DNA of 64,000 bases from Bosea sp. OAE506 (GCF_040546595.1 NZ_JBEPOB010000001.1:2977001-3041000), one strand, 5' to 3'; shown: positions 35,718 through 46,624, counted from the stretch's first letter. Made by a program: numbers and translations. The notes: generated by a model not told the origin, from the sequence alone.

Positions 35718-35809
35718 GTCATGCTCGGGCTTGACCCGAGCATCTCGGAAACCAGCTTCCTTCCGCGGCGAGATTCTCGGGTCTGCGCTTCGCTTCGCCC
35801 GAGAATGGC
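35718..35809 (+). repeat. intergenic palindromic repeat, family A copy 2
   Basis: 92 nt, GTCATGCTCGGGCTTGACCCGAGCAT... to CCCGAGAATGGC. Same two-hairpin structure as the copy at 34311, with a 17-nt longer centre and one changed end base. It lies 8 nt after the phosphatase stop. Confidence 0.85.
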
Positions 35810-35889
35810 GGCCCTGTGCGCGGGTGGGTGTCGACATGAGCTGCCCCCAGTAACATCCTCGCAACCACATCCGCTCAGGGCCGTTTAAC

Positions 35890-35964
35890 CTGAACACGCG
35901 TTCAGATTTGGCTGTTAACCACCTGCTGGCGGGTGTCGATCCATGGTGTTCCTACAACAGGAAC
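35890..35964. promoter_or_regulatory. two inverted repeats upstream of the gene at 36002
   Basis: CTGAAC-ACGC-GTTCAG (35890-35905) and GTTCCT-ACAAC-AGGAAC (35948-35964) are perfect 6-bp dyads. The first resembles operator half-sites of TetR-type repressors. Both lie within 112 nt before the start at 36002. A regulatory role is inferred from position only. Confidence 0.35.
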
Positions 35965-36001
35965 GGACCGGCAAAAAACAACGCCGGACAGGGGTCGAAC
36001 A

Positions 36002-36439
36002 ATGATGGGTCATGAGCTTCGCGAATTCGTTGACCAGGTGATGGATCGTCTGACGATCACTGACGAGGACGTCGCTGTTCTTCAGCGTGATATCCTGGCG
36101 GACAGTGTTCTGACCCGCGACGTCATCGATGTCCTCGTGGCGCTGGACCGGGCGGTGCCCCAGCGCTGCGAGGCCTTCGGCGACTATCTCGTTGCGGTCG
36201 TCGTCGACTTCGCCGTCTGGCAGAACCGCCCGACCGGTGTGATCGACCGCGACAAGGCGCATTGGCTGGTGACGACGCTGTCAGCCGGCGAGGGGCCGAC
36301 CGCCACCGCCCGCCGCATCGCCTTCGAGATCGTGCGGGAGGCCGAGCGCTGCGACGAGGCGCTGATTGGCTTCGCCCTCGACAAGGGCCATGCCAAGACG
36401 ATGCCGGCCTGGCCCGAGCGCGTGCTGCTGGCGAGCTGA
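36002..36439 (+). CDS. conserved hypothetical protein, largely helical
   Basis: 145 aa, no signal peptide or membrane span. Predicted helical from its composition (HELREFVDQVMDRLTITDEDVAVLQRDIL and later RRIAFEIVREAERCDEALIGFAL). It is somewhat reminiscent of TerB-like helical proteins of Rhizobiales but I cannot assign a family. Two ATGs lie at 36002 and 36005. It stands alone, with dyad elements upstream and a 257-nt gap downstream. Confidence 0.65.
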   Translation: MMGHELREFVDQVMDRLTITDEDVAVLQRDILADSVLTRDVIDVLVALDRAVPQRCEAFGDYLVAVVVDFAVWQNRPTGVIDRDKAHWLVTTLSAGEGPTATARRIAFEIVREAERCDEALIGFALDKGHAKTMPAWPERVLLAS

Positions 36440-36570
36440 GCGCCCCGGCTGACGCGGGCTCTCCTGCCGACCACCGACTTTCGCATCGGTGGACGGCGAC
36501 GACGCCCTCCCATACACCCGGACCCGGATCGTGGCGCCAGGCGGCGTCGCGGTTCGGGTTTCGCCATTGG

Positions 36571-36614
36571 GGCTGTGCGAAAAACCGGTAGCCGGTTTTC
36601 CGTGACATGCTCTA
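36571..36614. repeat. short palindromic intergenic repeat
   Basis: AAAACCGG (36581-36588) pairs with CCGGTTTT (36592-36599) and is followed by CGTGACATGCTCT. This AAAACCGG...ATGCTCT form is a common Rhizobiales intergenic palindrome and is related to the element at 17351-17394. No gene is visible in the gap 36440-36696. Confidence 0.65.
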
Positions 36615-36696
36615 ACTGGCGTGGGGAGCAGGTCGCACGAGCCGCGCGGTTCGGGCCGGTCTGCCCCGCTCGTCGACGGCCGGGGAGGCGCCACGC

Positions 36697-38697
<2,001 letters not shown>

Positions 38698-38736
38698 GGC
38701 GTATCGGACAAGCCAGCCGTCCTCCGCTCTCGCGCC

Positions 38737-38853
38737 GTCATTCCGGGCGAGCGGAGCGAAGACCCGGAATCCATCGTCAAGCGCTACCGTCCGAGACAAC
38801 GTCCTCCGATGGATTCCGGAGCGGCGCCGCTGGCGCGGCTTGTCCGGAATGAC
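38737..38853. repeat. intergenic palindromic repeat, family B copy 2
   Basis: 117 nt from GTCATTCCGGG to CCGGAATGAC. Contains CCGGAATCCATC (38764-38775) and its inverse GATGGATTCCGG (38808-38819), which together with the ends form nested stems. Related to the copy at 30919. It fills most of the 204-nt gap between pccA and the GST gene. Confidence 0.75.
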
Positions 38854-38901
38854 GCTGTGTGGGCAAGCTGCGGCCATAGGCTGGGACGGAGACCATCTGA
38901 C

Positions 38902-39522
38902 ATGCTGACGATCTGGGGGCGGATCAGCTCCATCAATGTCCAGAAGGTCGTCTGGGCTGCAGGCGAGGTCGGCCAGAGCTTCGAGCGCATCGATTGCGGC
39001 GGGCCGTTCGGCGGGCTGCGCGAGCCGATGTTCCTGGCGAAGAACCCCAATGCCCAGATCCCGGTGCTGGAAGACGGCGATGTCTGCATCTGGGAGTCCA
39101 ACAGCATCGTGCGCTATCTCGCCGCCCGCTATGGCGCGGGCTGGATCTGGGACGAGGACCCGGCGCGCCGGGCCGATGCCGATCGCTGGCTGGACTGGAT
39201 GCAATCCTCGCTGCAGCCAGCGCTGATGCCGGTGCTGTGGGGGCTGGTGCGCAAGGTGCCCGAATATACCGCTCCCGAGATCGTCGCGGCCGGCGTCGCC
39301 AAGGCCGAGGCACTGATGGCGATCCTCGATCATCATCTGTCCGAGCGCAGCTTCCTCGGCGGTGAGCGCTTCGGCATGGCCGACATCGTCGTCGGCTGCG
39401 GGGCGCATCGCTGGCTGAACATGCCGGTCGAGCGGATTGCACGGCCGCATGTCGAGCGCTGGTACGCGACGCTCGTCGCGCGCCCGGCGGCGGCGCCGGC
39501 GCTGCCGCTGCCGGTCGCATGA
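38902..39522 (+). CDS. glutathione S-transferase family protein
   Basis: 206 aa. N-terminal thioredoxin-like domain (LTIWGRISSINVQKVVWAAGE; NPNAQIPVLEDGDVCIWESNSIVRYLA, with the cis-proline and ES of the glutathione site) and an all-helical C-terminal domain (GERFGMADIVVGC). Cytoplasmic glutathione-dependent conjugation or thiol chemistry; the substrate is not known. Start ATG 38902 by family fit. Confidence 0.88.
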   Translation: MLTIWGRISSINVQKVVWAAGEVGQSFERIDCGGPFGGLREPMFLAKNPNAQIPVLEDGDVCIWESNSIVRYLAARYGAGWIWDEDPARRADADRWLDWMQSSLQPALMPVLWGLVRKVPEYTAPEIVAAGVAKAEALMAILDHHLSERSFLGGERFGMADIVVGCGAHRWLNMPVERIARPHVERWYATLVARPAAAPALPLPVA

Positions 39523-39575
39523 TGGTGACCGGCGGGTGGCTTGATCGCTGCTCGGCGGCTGGCAAGATGGCCGCC

Positions 39576-40082
39576 ATGCATTCGATCCGTCTCGCTTTCG
39601 GCTTCCTTCTCTGCGCGGCCGCGCCGGCCTTCGCCCAGACCAACTCCACGCTGGCGGCCGATCGGGCCCAGCTTGCTTCCTGCCTCCAGGCCAGCGGCGG
39701 GGCGGCACCCGCCTGCATCGGCTCCATCGCAGTGGCCTGCGTGGTCGCGGCGGGGTCGGACCGCGGCGCCGCCGAGGCGGGCTGCGCGCGGCGCGAGGAG
39801 GCGGTCTGGCGCGAGCGACTGGTGCAGGCGGTGCAGCAGAGCGGGCGGCCTCTCGATGCCGGCCAGCGCAGCCGCCTCGTTGCCCTGCAGATGTCCTGGG
39901 AAGGCTATGTCGCGCAGAAATGCGCCTTCTATGCCGCAACCCAGCGTGAAGCCCTCCAGGCGGGCCGGCAGGCCGGCTGCGAACTGCGCGAGGTCGCCGC
40001 GCGGGTGCTGGAGCTTGATCGAGCCTCCCGGCCGCAGGCGCCGGCGCGCCGCCCGTCGCAGCCGCCGCAGATCATCCGCTGA
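39576..40082 (+). CDS. secreted LprI/DUF1311-like protein
   Basis: 168 aa. Signal peptide (IRLAFGFLLCAAAPAFAQ), then a Cys-rich region: ASCLQ, APAC, AVACVV, AGCARRE, then WEGYVAQKCAFYA and AGCELREVAARVLEL. This spacing matches the lysozyme-inhibitor LprI N-terminal family (DUF1311). Pro/Arg-rich C-terminal tail. The start may be 39576 or 39567; the earlier frame overlaps the GST stop. A lysozyme-inhibitor function is only suggested by family. Confidence 0.65.
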   Translation: MHSIRLAFGFLLCAAAPAFAQTNSTLAADRAQLASCLQASGGAAPACIGSIAVACVVAAGSDRGAAEAGCARREEAVWRERLVQAVQQSGRPLDAGQRSRLVALQMSWEGYVAQKCAFYAATQREALQAGRQAGCELREVAARVLELDRASRPQAPARRPSQPPQIIR

Positions 40083-40151
40083 GCGGCGTTCACGCGCCGT
40101 CAGCTTTCGTCGGCTAGAAGCGGCCGGTCGCCCGAAGCCCGAAAGCCGCCC

Positions 40152-40940
40152 ATGTTCTTCGTCCTGTCCAAGGTGGTCTGGTTCCTGCTGTCGCCGGTGA
40201 ACCTCGCGATCCTGCTGGCGCTGCTGGCGGCGCTGCTCGCCTTCACGCGCCTGGCGAGGGCAGCGCGCTGGCTCGGCGTCGTGGCGCTGTCGTTCCTCGC
40301 GCTGATGGCCTTCAGCCCGCTGCCGCGGCTGGTGATGTGGCCGCTCGAGAACCGCTTTCCCCAGCAGCCGGCCGAGAAGGGCCCGGTCACCGGCATCGTC
40401 ATCCTGGGAGGAGCCATCGGCGTCGCCCGCGGCGATGTGGTGCTGACCAGCGCCGCGGCGCGCATGACCAAGGCGGTCGAGCTCGCGCGACTGCATCCGC
40501 AGGCGAAGATCGTCTTCACCGGCGGCGCCGCCAATTTGATCTCGCCGGTGACCAAGACCGAATCGGACGGGGCGAGCGTGCTGTTCGAGGGGCTCGGCCT
40601 GCCGCGCGAGCGGATCCTGCTGGAAGACCAGTCCCGCAACACCTGGGAAAACGCGCTCTTCACCAAGCGCCTGGTCGATCCCAAGCCCGGCGAGCGCTGG
40701 CTGCTGGTGACCTCGGCTTGGCACATGCCGCGCGCCATGGGCGTGTTCCGCAAGGTCGGCTTCGCGGTGGACGCCTTCCCGGTCGACTACCTGACGGAGG
40801 AGCAGGCCTCCGAATTCGTGCGCGTCTCCGGGCGGGCACCGCGCGGGCTGATGATCGCCGATGACGGCTTCAAGGAATGGGTCGGGCTCGTCGCCTATCG
40901 GCTGACCGGCTACAGCGACGCGCTGTTTCCGGGGCCGTGA
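40152..40940 (+). CDS. YdcF/SanA-family (DUF218) membrane protein
   Basis: 262 aa. Two N-terminal membrane spans (residues 4-27 and 36-55), then the DUF218 fold: GIVILGGAIGVARGD, IVFTGGAA, ILLEDQSRNTWENA and LLVTSAWHMPRAM. The family includes ElyC and SanA, linked to envelope integrity and peptidoglycan-carrier metabolism. Convergent with the next gene, only 4 nt between stops. Confidence 0.85.
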   Translation: MFFVLSKVVWFLLSPVNLAILLALLAALLAFTRLARAARWLGVVALSFLALMAFSPLPRLVMWPLENRFPQQPAEKGPVTGIVILGGAIGVARGDVVLTSAAARMTKAVELARLHPQAKIVFTGGAANLISPVTKTESDGASVLFEGLGLPRERILLEDQSRNTWENALFTKRLVDPKPGERWLLVTSAWHMPRAMGVFRKVGFAVDAFPVDYLTEEQASEFVRVSGRAPRGLMIADDGFKEWVGLVAYRLTGYSDALFPGP

Positions 40941-40944
40941 GGGG

Positions 40945-41214
40945 CTATCCGCCCTCCGGCAGCCGCAGCCTGTAGACGCCACGGAAATCGTCGGGATCGA
41001 CCGGGCGGCCCTTGCGGGTGATGACGAGCTTGCCCTCCTTCATCAGCCGGACAGCCGTGCGGCGGATCGGCTGCATCAGCGGGCCCCAGCCGTCGGGATG
41101 GTCGCCGCCGAGCGCGCGCGCCGCTTCCGACGGGCAGATGGTCTTGCCTTCGCCGCGCTGCGCCGTCAGCGCCAGCAGCGTGGCTTCGAGTTCGGTGTCG
41201 TCGGGCTTCGTCAT
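40945..41214 (-). CDS. DUF3253-family protein
   Basis: 89 aa. Contains ICPSEAARAL, DGWGPLMQPIRRTAVRLMKEGKLVITRKGRPVDPDD and ends RGVYRLRL, the typical content of the DUF3253 family, a small winged-helix-like domain of unknown function. ATG at 41214, 13 nt after the membrane-protein gene stop on the same strand, so they are probably co-transcribed. Confidence 0.75.
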   Translation of the reverse strand: MTKPDDTELEATLLALTAQRGEGKTICPSEAARALGGDHPDGWGPLMQPIRRTAVRLMKEGKLVITRKGRPVDPDDFRGVYRLRLPEGG

Positions 41215-41227
41215 GGCTCGGACTTCT

Positions 41228-41938
41228 TCAGGGCTCGGACTTGGCCTGCGTCGTGTCGGGATAGCGGAAGACGCGGGCGGCATCGGAGGCGAACTGGCGC
41301 CGGTACATCGCGATCAGCACGGCGCCAGTGAAGAGAATGAAGGTCGTCGGACCCAGGAACCAGCCCATATAGGCGAGCGCGAAGAAGAAGGCGCGCTGGC
41401 CGCGGTTGAAGTGGCGCCCGCCGGCGACGTTCATCTCGATCGCCTCGTGGACGGCGCGCTGCGCGTCCGCAGGATCATGGTTCTTGGCCGGCGGCAGCGA
41501 TCCCAGCAGGATGACGCAGTAGTTGAACAGCCGGTAGCTCCAGGCGAACTTGAAGAAGGCGTAGCCGAAGATCAGGGCGAGCCCGATGACCTTGAGCTCC
41601 CAGACGGCGCGTGTCGGCACGGTGCCGAAGGGCAGGTCCGAGAACAGCGCCACGACCCGATCGGTCGATTGCAGCAGCGTCAGCGTGCCGCCGATGGCGA
41701 TCAGCGAGGTCGAGGCGAAGAAGGCCGTGCCGTTCTGCAGGCCGTTCATGATCTGCGTGTCGACGATGCGGTTGTCGCGCCCCATCGATTCCCGAATCCA
41801 GCGGGCGCGGCGCAGATTCATCCGCATGTTCAGGCTCTTGCCGGCATGCGGGCCCATCTCGACGGCGAAATGGTAACCGATCCAGGCCGCCGCGAAGAAG
41901 GCGGCGCCGATGATGTCGAGCGTTCCGAATCCGATCAT
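41228..41938 (-). CDS. DUF599-family membrane protein
   Basis: 236 aa with about four membrane spans (residues 5-22, 70-90, 110-130 and 185-208). Conserved elements are MRMNLRRARWIRESMGRDNRIVDTQIMNGLQNGTAFFASTSL and a central WSYRLFNYC segment, typical of the DUF599 family. Function unknown. Start ATG 41938 by family fit; a longer frame begins at 42385. Confidence 0.8.
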   Translation of the reverse strand: MIGFGTLDIIGAAFFAAAWIGYHFAVEMGPHAGKSLNMRMNLRRARWIRESMGRDNRIVDTQIMNGLQNGTAFFASTSLIAIGGTLTLLQSTDRVVALFSDLPFGTVPTRAVWELKVIGLALIFGYAFFKFAWSYRLFNYCVILLGSLPPAKNHDPADAQRAVHEAIEMNVAGGRHFNRGQRAFFFALAYMGWFLGPTTFILFTGAVLIAMYRRQFASDAARVFRYPDTTQAKSEP

Positions 41939-42046
41939 TCTTATCCCCGGCGCGCACAGTGCGGCGCGGGCGCGGGCGCGGCAAGGCGCGATTGACGCAG
42001 GCTGCGGCAATGGCCACGGTGCCGGCCGTTTCAGGGAGAGGCCGCG

Positions 42047-42475
42047 ATGCCGCAGACCATCACCAAGGGCTACAAGGCGTTGCTGGCGGAAGCCGAGGCC
42101 GTCGTCGAGACGTTGAGCGTCGAACAGGCGCAGGCGCTGCTGGGCCGCGACGACGTCGTCTTCGTCGATCTGCGCGATCCGCGCGAGCTGGAGCGGGAAG
42201 GGCGGATGCCCGAGGCGTTCCACTGCCCGCGCGGCATGCTCGAGTTCTGGATCGATCCCGAGAGCCCCTATGCCAAGCCGGTCTTCCAGCAGGACAAGCG
42301 CTTCGTGTTCTTCTGCGCCGGGGGCTGGCGCTCGGCGCTGGCGGCGAAGGCCGCGCAGGAAATGGGGCTGAAGCCCGTGGCGCATGTCGCAGGCGGATTC
42401 GGCGCCTGGAAGAAGGCCGGCGCGCCTTTCGATGCGGCCGAGCCCCGCGATCCGGCTGCGAAGGCGACCGCGTGA
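42047..42475 (+). CDS. rhodanese-like domain protein
   Basis: 142 aa. A single rhodanese domain: VFVDLRDPRELEREGRMPEAFHCPRGML, and the active loop FFCAGGWRSALAA with the catalytic cysteine near residue 87. Likely a sulfur or persulfide carrier in the cytoplasm. GTGA overlap with the next small gene indicates coupling. Confidence 0.88.
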   Translation: MPQTITKGYKALLAEAEAVVETLSVEQAQALLGRDDVVFVDLRDPRELEREGRMPEAFHCPRGMLEFWIDPESPYAKPVFQQDKRFVFFCAGGWRSALAAKAAQEMGLKPVAHVAGGFGAWKKAGAPFDAAEPRDPAAKATA

Positions 42476-42654
42476 GTCCGGTCAACGTCCTCGTCATCCT
42501 GCTGGTCGTCGCCTTCCTCTTCCGCAAGCCGCTGGGGCGGCTCTTCGCCCGGCAGTTCCCCGACCGGGCCAAGCGTCACCGCATCGTCGGAACGATCATC
42601 GCCGGCTTCCTGCTGGTGATCGCGGTCCGGCTCCTGGCGCTGCTCTGGAAATAG
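42472..42654 (+). CDS. small membrane protein coupled to the rhodanese gene
   Basis: 60 aa from GTG 42472, overlapping the rhodanese stop (GTGA). Two hydrophobic segments (residues 4-17 and 38-57) around a basic loop RKPLGRLFARQFPDRAKRHR. No family recognised. Coupling and composition make it a real gene with good likelihood. Confidence 0.65.
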   Translation: MSPVNVLVILLVVAFLFRKPLGRLFARQFPDRAKRHRIVGTIIAGFLLVIAVRLLALLWK

Positions 42655-42669
42655 GGCGAGACCCTATTT
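42649..42669. terminator. symmetric hairpin between convergent genes
   Basis: AAATAGGG (42649-42656) pairs perfectly with CCCTATTT (42662-42669) around CGAGA. It overlaps both stop codons (plus gene at 42654, minus gene at 42664). With A on one side and T on the other it could terminate in both directions, though the T-run is only three long. Confidence 0.5.
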
Positions 42670-43179
42670 CGGCGCGAGCGCGCGCGGCCGGACGCCCGCG
42701 ACCGGCCCCGGCGGCAGGTCGCCCGCATCCTGAGCAATCGTCTTCAGATCCAGAGTCGGCTTGCTCAGAAAGCGATTCAGGCCGGCGACGTAACTCTCTG
42801 GCAGAGCCCAGTGTTTGGCTGCGGCGATAACCGTTTCCATATAGCCGGGCTTGGGCCGGCCGGGATCGCCCGAGCGGCCGATATAGACGAGCGCGCGCTT
42901 GGCGCCGCCGGGCACGATCACCGGCTGGCTGATCTTCACGTAGAGCCCGCTGGCGAGGTCCTCGAACTTGTCGAGCGTGCGGATATCGCCGAGCGAACAG
43001 TCCCAGAGCACGCCATGGACCTCCTCGCGCGGGTCGCGGACGACGGACGCGTAGCCGTCCGTGGTGACGAGGAAGCGGTGGCGCGGCAGGCGCGCGAGCC
43101 CCAGCGGCTTGGAGCGCGGGCAGCGCTGCGCCATGCCGGCTGAGTCCATGTTGAGGCCGTAGGCGAAGTAGAGGGGCAT
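42664..43179 (-). CDS. gamma-glutamylcyclotransferase (AIG2-like) family protein
   Basis: 171 aa. Begins PLYFAYGLNMDS, the substrate-loop motif of the GGCT fold (YGSN-like with YGLN here), followed by VHGVLWDCSLGDIRTLDKFED with the usual catalytic-glutamate position occupied within the ...FED region. Probably acts on gamma-glutamyl compounds; the substitution of Leu for Ser in the YGxN loop is common. Exact substrate not known. Confidence 0.78.
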   Translation of the reverse strand: MPLYFAYGLNMDSAGMAQRCPRSKPLGLARLPRHRFLVTTDGYASVVRDPREEVHGVLWDCSLGDIRTLDKFEDLASGLYVKISQPVIVPGGAKRALVYIGRSGDPGRPKPGYMETVIAAAKHWALPESYVAGLNRFLSKPTLDLKTIAQDAGDLPPGPVAGVRPRALAPK

Positions 43180-43190
43180 CCAAACCTCGC

Positions 43191-43293
43191 GTCATTCTCG
43201 GGCGGAGCGAAGCGCAGACCCGAGAATCTCAGGCCGAACGAAGCGCCTGCTGTCCTCTCGTCCGGAGATGCTCGGGTCAAGCCCGGGCATGAC
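43191..43293 (-). repeat. intergenic palindromic repeat, family A copy 3
   Basis: 103 nt in reverse orientation: GTCATTCTCGGG...CCCGGGCATGAC. It is the longest copy, with a 28-nt larger centre than the 75-nt copies. It lies between the ivd gene end and the next gene start, both on the minus strand. Confidence 0.85.
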
Positions 43294-43304
43294 GGGTGTG
43301 GCCC

Positions 43305-44477
43305 TCACCTCGTCTTCTGGAACAGCTCCCGTCCGATCAGCATGCGCCGGATCTCGCTGGTGCCGGCGCCGATCTCGTAGAGCTTCGCGTCGCGCAGCAG
43401 GCGGCCGGTCGGGTAGTCGTTGATGTAGCCGTTGCCGCCGAGCAGCTGGATGGCGTCGAGCGCGATCTGGGTCGCCTTCTCGGCTGCGATCAGGATGGCG
43501 CCGGCGGCGTCCTCGCGGGTGGTCTCGCCGCGGTCGCAGGCCTTGGCGACGGAATACACATAGGCCTTGCAGGCGTTCATCATCACATACATGTCGGCGA
43601 TCTTGCCCTGAACGAGCTGGAACTCGCCGATCGCCTGGCCGAACTGCTTGCGCTCATGGACATAGGGCATGACCACGTCGAGCGCCGCCTGCATGATGCC
43701 GAGCGGGCCGGCCGCTAGAACGACGCGCTCATAGTCCAGCCCGCTCATCAGCACGTTGACGCCGCGCCCGACCGCGCCCAGCACGTTCTCCTCGGGGACC
43801 TCGCACTCCTCGAAGACCAGTTCGCAGGTGTCGGAGCCGCGCATGCCGAGCTTGTCGAGCTTCTGATGGGTCGAGAAGCCCTTCATGCCCTTCTCGATCA
43901 GGAAGGCGGTGATGCCCTTCGAGCCGGCCTCGGGATCGGTCTTGGCGTACACGACCAGCGTCTCGGCGATGGGGCCATTGGTGATCCACATCTTGTTGCC
44001 GGTGAGGACGTAGCGGTCGCCTTTCTTCACCGCCTTCGTCTTCATCGAGACGACGTCGGAGCCCGCGCCGGGCTCGGACATGGCGAGCGCGCCGACATGC
44101 TCGCCCGAGATCAGCTTGGGCAGGTACTTCGCCTTCTGGGCGGCGTTGCCGTTGCGGGCGATCTGGTTGACGCAGAGATTGCTGTGGGCGCCGTAGGAGA
44201 GGCCGACCGAGGCCGAGGCGCGGGAGACCTCCTCGATCGCGACGACATGCTCGAGATAGCCCAGGCCCGCGCCGCCATCCTCCTCCTTGACCGTAATGCC
44301 GTGCAGACCGAGCGCGCCCATCTGCGGCCAGAGATCGCGCGGGAACTGGTTCGTCTGGTCGATCTCCTGGGCGCGCGGCGCGATCTTCTCCTGCGCGAAG
44401 GCATGGACCGTGTCGCGGATGGCGTCGGCGGTTTCGCCGAGGTCGAAATTGAAGGGGCGGGGCGCATTGGCGAGCAT
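43305..44477 (-). CDS. ivd: isovaleryl-CoA dehydrogenase
   Basis: 390 aa acyl-CoA dehydrogenase. Contains [36 protein letters not shown] (FAD-site), [18 protein letters not shown] and the catalytic-base segment SGLDYERVV with E250, the isovaleryl-CoA-type position in loop before helix G (other acyl-CoA dehydrogenases use a C-terminal glutamate). Converts isovaleryl-CoA to 3-methylcrotonyl-CoA, step three of leucine breakdown. The next enzyme, methylcrotonyl-CoA carboxylase, is encoded at 50756 and 57786. Confidence 0.92.
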   Translation of the reverse strand: MLANAPRPFNFDLGETADAIRDTVHAFAQEKIAPRAQEIDQTNQFPRDLWPQMGALGLHGITVKEEDGGAGLGYLEHVVAIEEVSRASASVGLSYGAHSNLCVNQIARNGNAAQKAKYLPKLISGEHVGALAMSEPGAGSDVVSMKTKAVKKGDRYVLTGNKMWITNGPIAETLVVYAKTDPEAGSKGITAFLIEKGMKGFSTHQKLDKLGMRGSDTCELVFEECEVPEENVLGAVGRGVNVLMSGLDYERVVLAAGPLGIMQAALDVVMPYVHERKQFGQAIGEFQLVQGKIADMYVMMNACKAYVYSVAKACDRGETTREDAAGAILIAAEKATQIALDAIQLLGGNGYINDYPTGRLLRDAKLYEIGAGTSEIRRMLIGRELFQKTR

Positions 44478-44613
44478 GGTGGACCTCCCAAGGGGCCGGC
44501 GCGGCGTGGCGTCCGGCGTTTCCCCGACTTATAGCGCGGCTGGCGCCCAAGTCAGCGCGCGGGCGCGCGCAGCGGGTTGGGCATCGGTGCGGAAGGGCTG
44601 GGGACGCCGCCCC

Positions 44614-45624
44614 TCACCCGCCGATCACCCCGCGACGGCGCAGCAGCACCAGGGTCAGCAGCGCGGCGCCCAGGCAGGTCAGCGCGACGAAGAGCGCGCC
44701 GAGATCGTGCTCCATCCAGGGCAGGCCCTTCACATTGATGCCGAACAGGCCGGTGATGAAGGTCGCCGGCATGAACAGCGCCGTCAGGATCGAGAGCACG
44801 TAGAGCTGGCGGTTGGTCTGGCTCGCGGTGCGCGCTGACATCTCGTCCTGCAAAAGGCGGGCACGGTCCTGCACCGACTGGACATCATGATGCAGGCCGT
44901 CGATGCGCTGCAGCAGGCGGGTGGCGGCGGCCTTGACCTCGTCGGGCGATTTGCGACCGGAGCTGGTTTCGGCGAAGCGGCGGAACAGCAGCAGCAGCCC
45001 GCCGAGCTGGCGATGCAGCCTGACCGCCATGCGCCGGACCGCGCCGACGCGGGCGGGCGCGTCGTCGAAGCTGTCGGCCAGCACCTGGTCCTCGACGCCG
45101 TCGGTTTCGTCCATCAGTCGCACCACGGCCCGGGCGACGTCGTCGATGATGTGCTCAATGATGAATTCGAAGAGCAGCACCGGGCTCTCGATGGTCTCGC
45201 CGCGGTTCAGCGCATCGGCGGCCAGGCGGATCGACTGCAGCGCCTCACGCCGGCCGGTCAGCAGCAGGCGCTCGCCGACGATCCAGTAGAGCGGGCCGAC
45301 GCGGTCGGAATCGGCGGCGACGTCGCGCACGAGATCATGCGAGACGCCCCAGACCAGGCCCGCGGAATGTTCCAGCCGCTGATGCGTCTCGGTGGAGACG
45401 AACATGTCCTCCGCCGCCGCCGGCAGCCAGGGCTGCTGCGTGATCCAGTCCTTGGCGCGGCTGTGGACGAGATCGAGATGGATCCAGACGAAGCCGGCCC
45501 CCGGCGCGACGTCCGGCACGCTGTCCCGATCGATCAGCGAGGGCACGCCTTCGGCATCGAAGCGATAGGCCCAGATGATGCCGATGCGCGACTGCGCATC
45601 GGGGAGGGCGGTGGGGGCGTTCAT
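44614..45624 (-). CDS. CorA-family metal transporter (ZntB-like)
   Basis: 336 aa. Large N-terminal cytoplasmic domain and long helix (HDVQSVQDRARLLQDEMSARTASQTNRQLYVLSIL), then two C-terminal spans. The pore signature after the first span is GLFGINVKGLPW, GIN in place of CorA's GMN, as in the zinc-transporting ZntB group. Ends LLRRRGVIGG, the usual positively charged tail. Likely Zn2+ transport; ion selectivity is inferred. Confidence 0.85.
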   Translation of the reverse strand: MNAPTALPDAQSRIGIIWAYRFDAEGVPSLIDRDSVPDVAPGAGFVWIHLDLVHSRAKDWITQQPWLPAAAEDMFVSTETHQRLEHSAGLVWGVSHDLVRDVAADSDRVGPLYWIVGERLLLTGRREALQSIRLAADALNRGETIESPVLLFEFIIEHIIDDVARAVVRLMDETDGVEDQVLADSFDDAPARVGAVRRMAVRLHRQLGGLLLLFRRFAETSSGRKSPDEVKAAATRLLQRIDGLHHDVQSVQDRARLLQDEMSARTASQTNRQLYVLSILTALFMPATFITGLFGINVKGLPWMEHDLGALFVALTCLGAALLTLVLLRRRGVIGG

Positions 45625-45700
45625 CGGCGGCCGGGCAGCGAGCGGAGGGGGCGGGCAAGGCCTGCGCCCGCGCCATGACGCTTCGATGACGGCCGTCGCC

Positions 45701-46624
45701 TCAGTCGTTGCTGGCGGTGCGCTGGGGCACCTTGCCGGGCGGCGTCATGCGCAGGATCGTCCCGCCCGCGGCCTTGGGCGCACGGGTTCCGGCTGCCGTC
45801 GCAGGCGTCTTCGTGCCGGCCACGCGCGGCTCGCCGCCGTGCCATTTGCGCGAACCGATGTCGAAGCGGCCCTCGCGCCAGGCAGCGAACTGCGTTTCGC
45901 TGCCGAAGAAGGCGTTGCGGTCGACATCGCCCGTGATGCCGGGAACGCGGCCGGTGGTGGTGAACTGCCAGAACTCCCACTGCTCGCGGTTGTAGCGATG
46001 CTTCAGCGGTGCGGCGGTCGAGCGCAGCCAGTAGGGATAGTCGTTGAACTCGCCTTCGAGGATGTCCTCGTGGAAGTTGATGTCGGTGTAGATGATCGGC
46101 TTCTTGCCGGTGTGCTCGTGCAGCGCCGCGAGCATGATCCGCATCTTCTCGAGCGCGTCCTCCCGCGAGACCTTGCGGGTGCATTGCGAGCCGTTCTGCC
46201 ACTCGACGTCGAGCACGGGCGGCAGGGCGTCGGGATCGCGCGGGATGTGCCGCTTGAACCAGCGGACCTGCTCCTTGGCCGGGCGGCACCACCAGACGAA
46301 ATGATAGGCGCCGCGCGCGATGCCGGCCTTCTTGGCGCCGGCCCAGTTCTGCCGGAAATTCGGGTCGAGATGGTCGCCGCCCTCGGTCGCCTTGATGAAC
46401 GCGAAGCGCGTGCCGGCATCGGCGACCTTCTCCCAGTCGATCTCGCCCTGCCAGCGCGAGACGTCGATGCCCTGGATGGCCTGGCGGCGGGCGTCGCGGA
46501 CACCGTGATGCGGGGCCGCGTCGCTCTTCTTGGGATAGAGCGCTTCGGCAGGGCCGGTGAGAATGGCGAACAGGCCGGCAAGGACGGCCGGGAGGGCCAC
46601 CCGCTTCCACATCGTCGATCGCAC
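45701..46624 (-). CDS. secreted GH25 lysozyme-type muramidase (copy 1)
   Basis: 307 aa. Signal peptide (VALPAVLAGLFAILTGPAEA), then GH25 fold: QGIDVSRWQGEIDW, FAFIKATEG, GAYHFVWWCRPAKEQVRWF, PPVLDVEW with the acidic residues of the active site, and IIYTDINF. Alanine-rich C-terminal tail. I chose GTG 46624 because AAGGAG lies 6 nt upstream; an earlier GTG at 46648 is also in frame. It cleaves peptidoglycan in the periplasm. It is paralogous to the neighbour at 46760. Confidence 0.88.
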   Translation of the reverse strand: MRSTMWKRVALPAVLAGLFAILTGPAEALYPKKSDAAPHHGVRDARRQAIQGIDVSRWQGEIDWEKVADAGTRFAFIKATEGGDHLDPNFRQNWAGAKKAGIARGAYHFVWWCRPAKEQVRWFKRHIPRDPDALPPVLDVEWQNGSQCTRKVSREDALEKMRIMLAALHEHTGKKPIIYTDINFHEDILEGEFNDYPYWLRSTAAPLKHRYNREQWEFWQFTTTGRVPGITGDVDRNAFFGSETQFAAWREGRFDIGSRKWHGGEPRVAGTKTPATAAGTRAPKAAGGTILRMTPPGKVPQRTASND

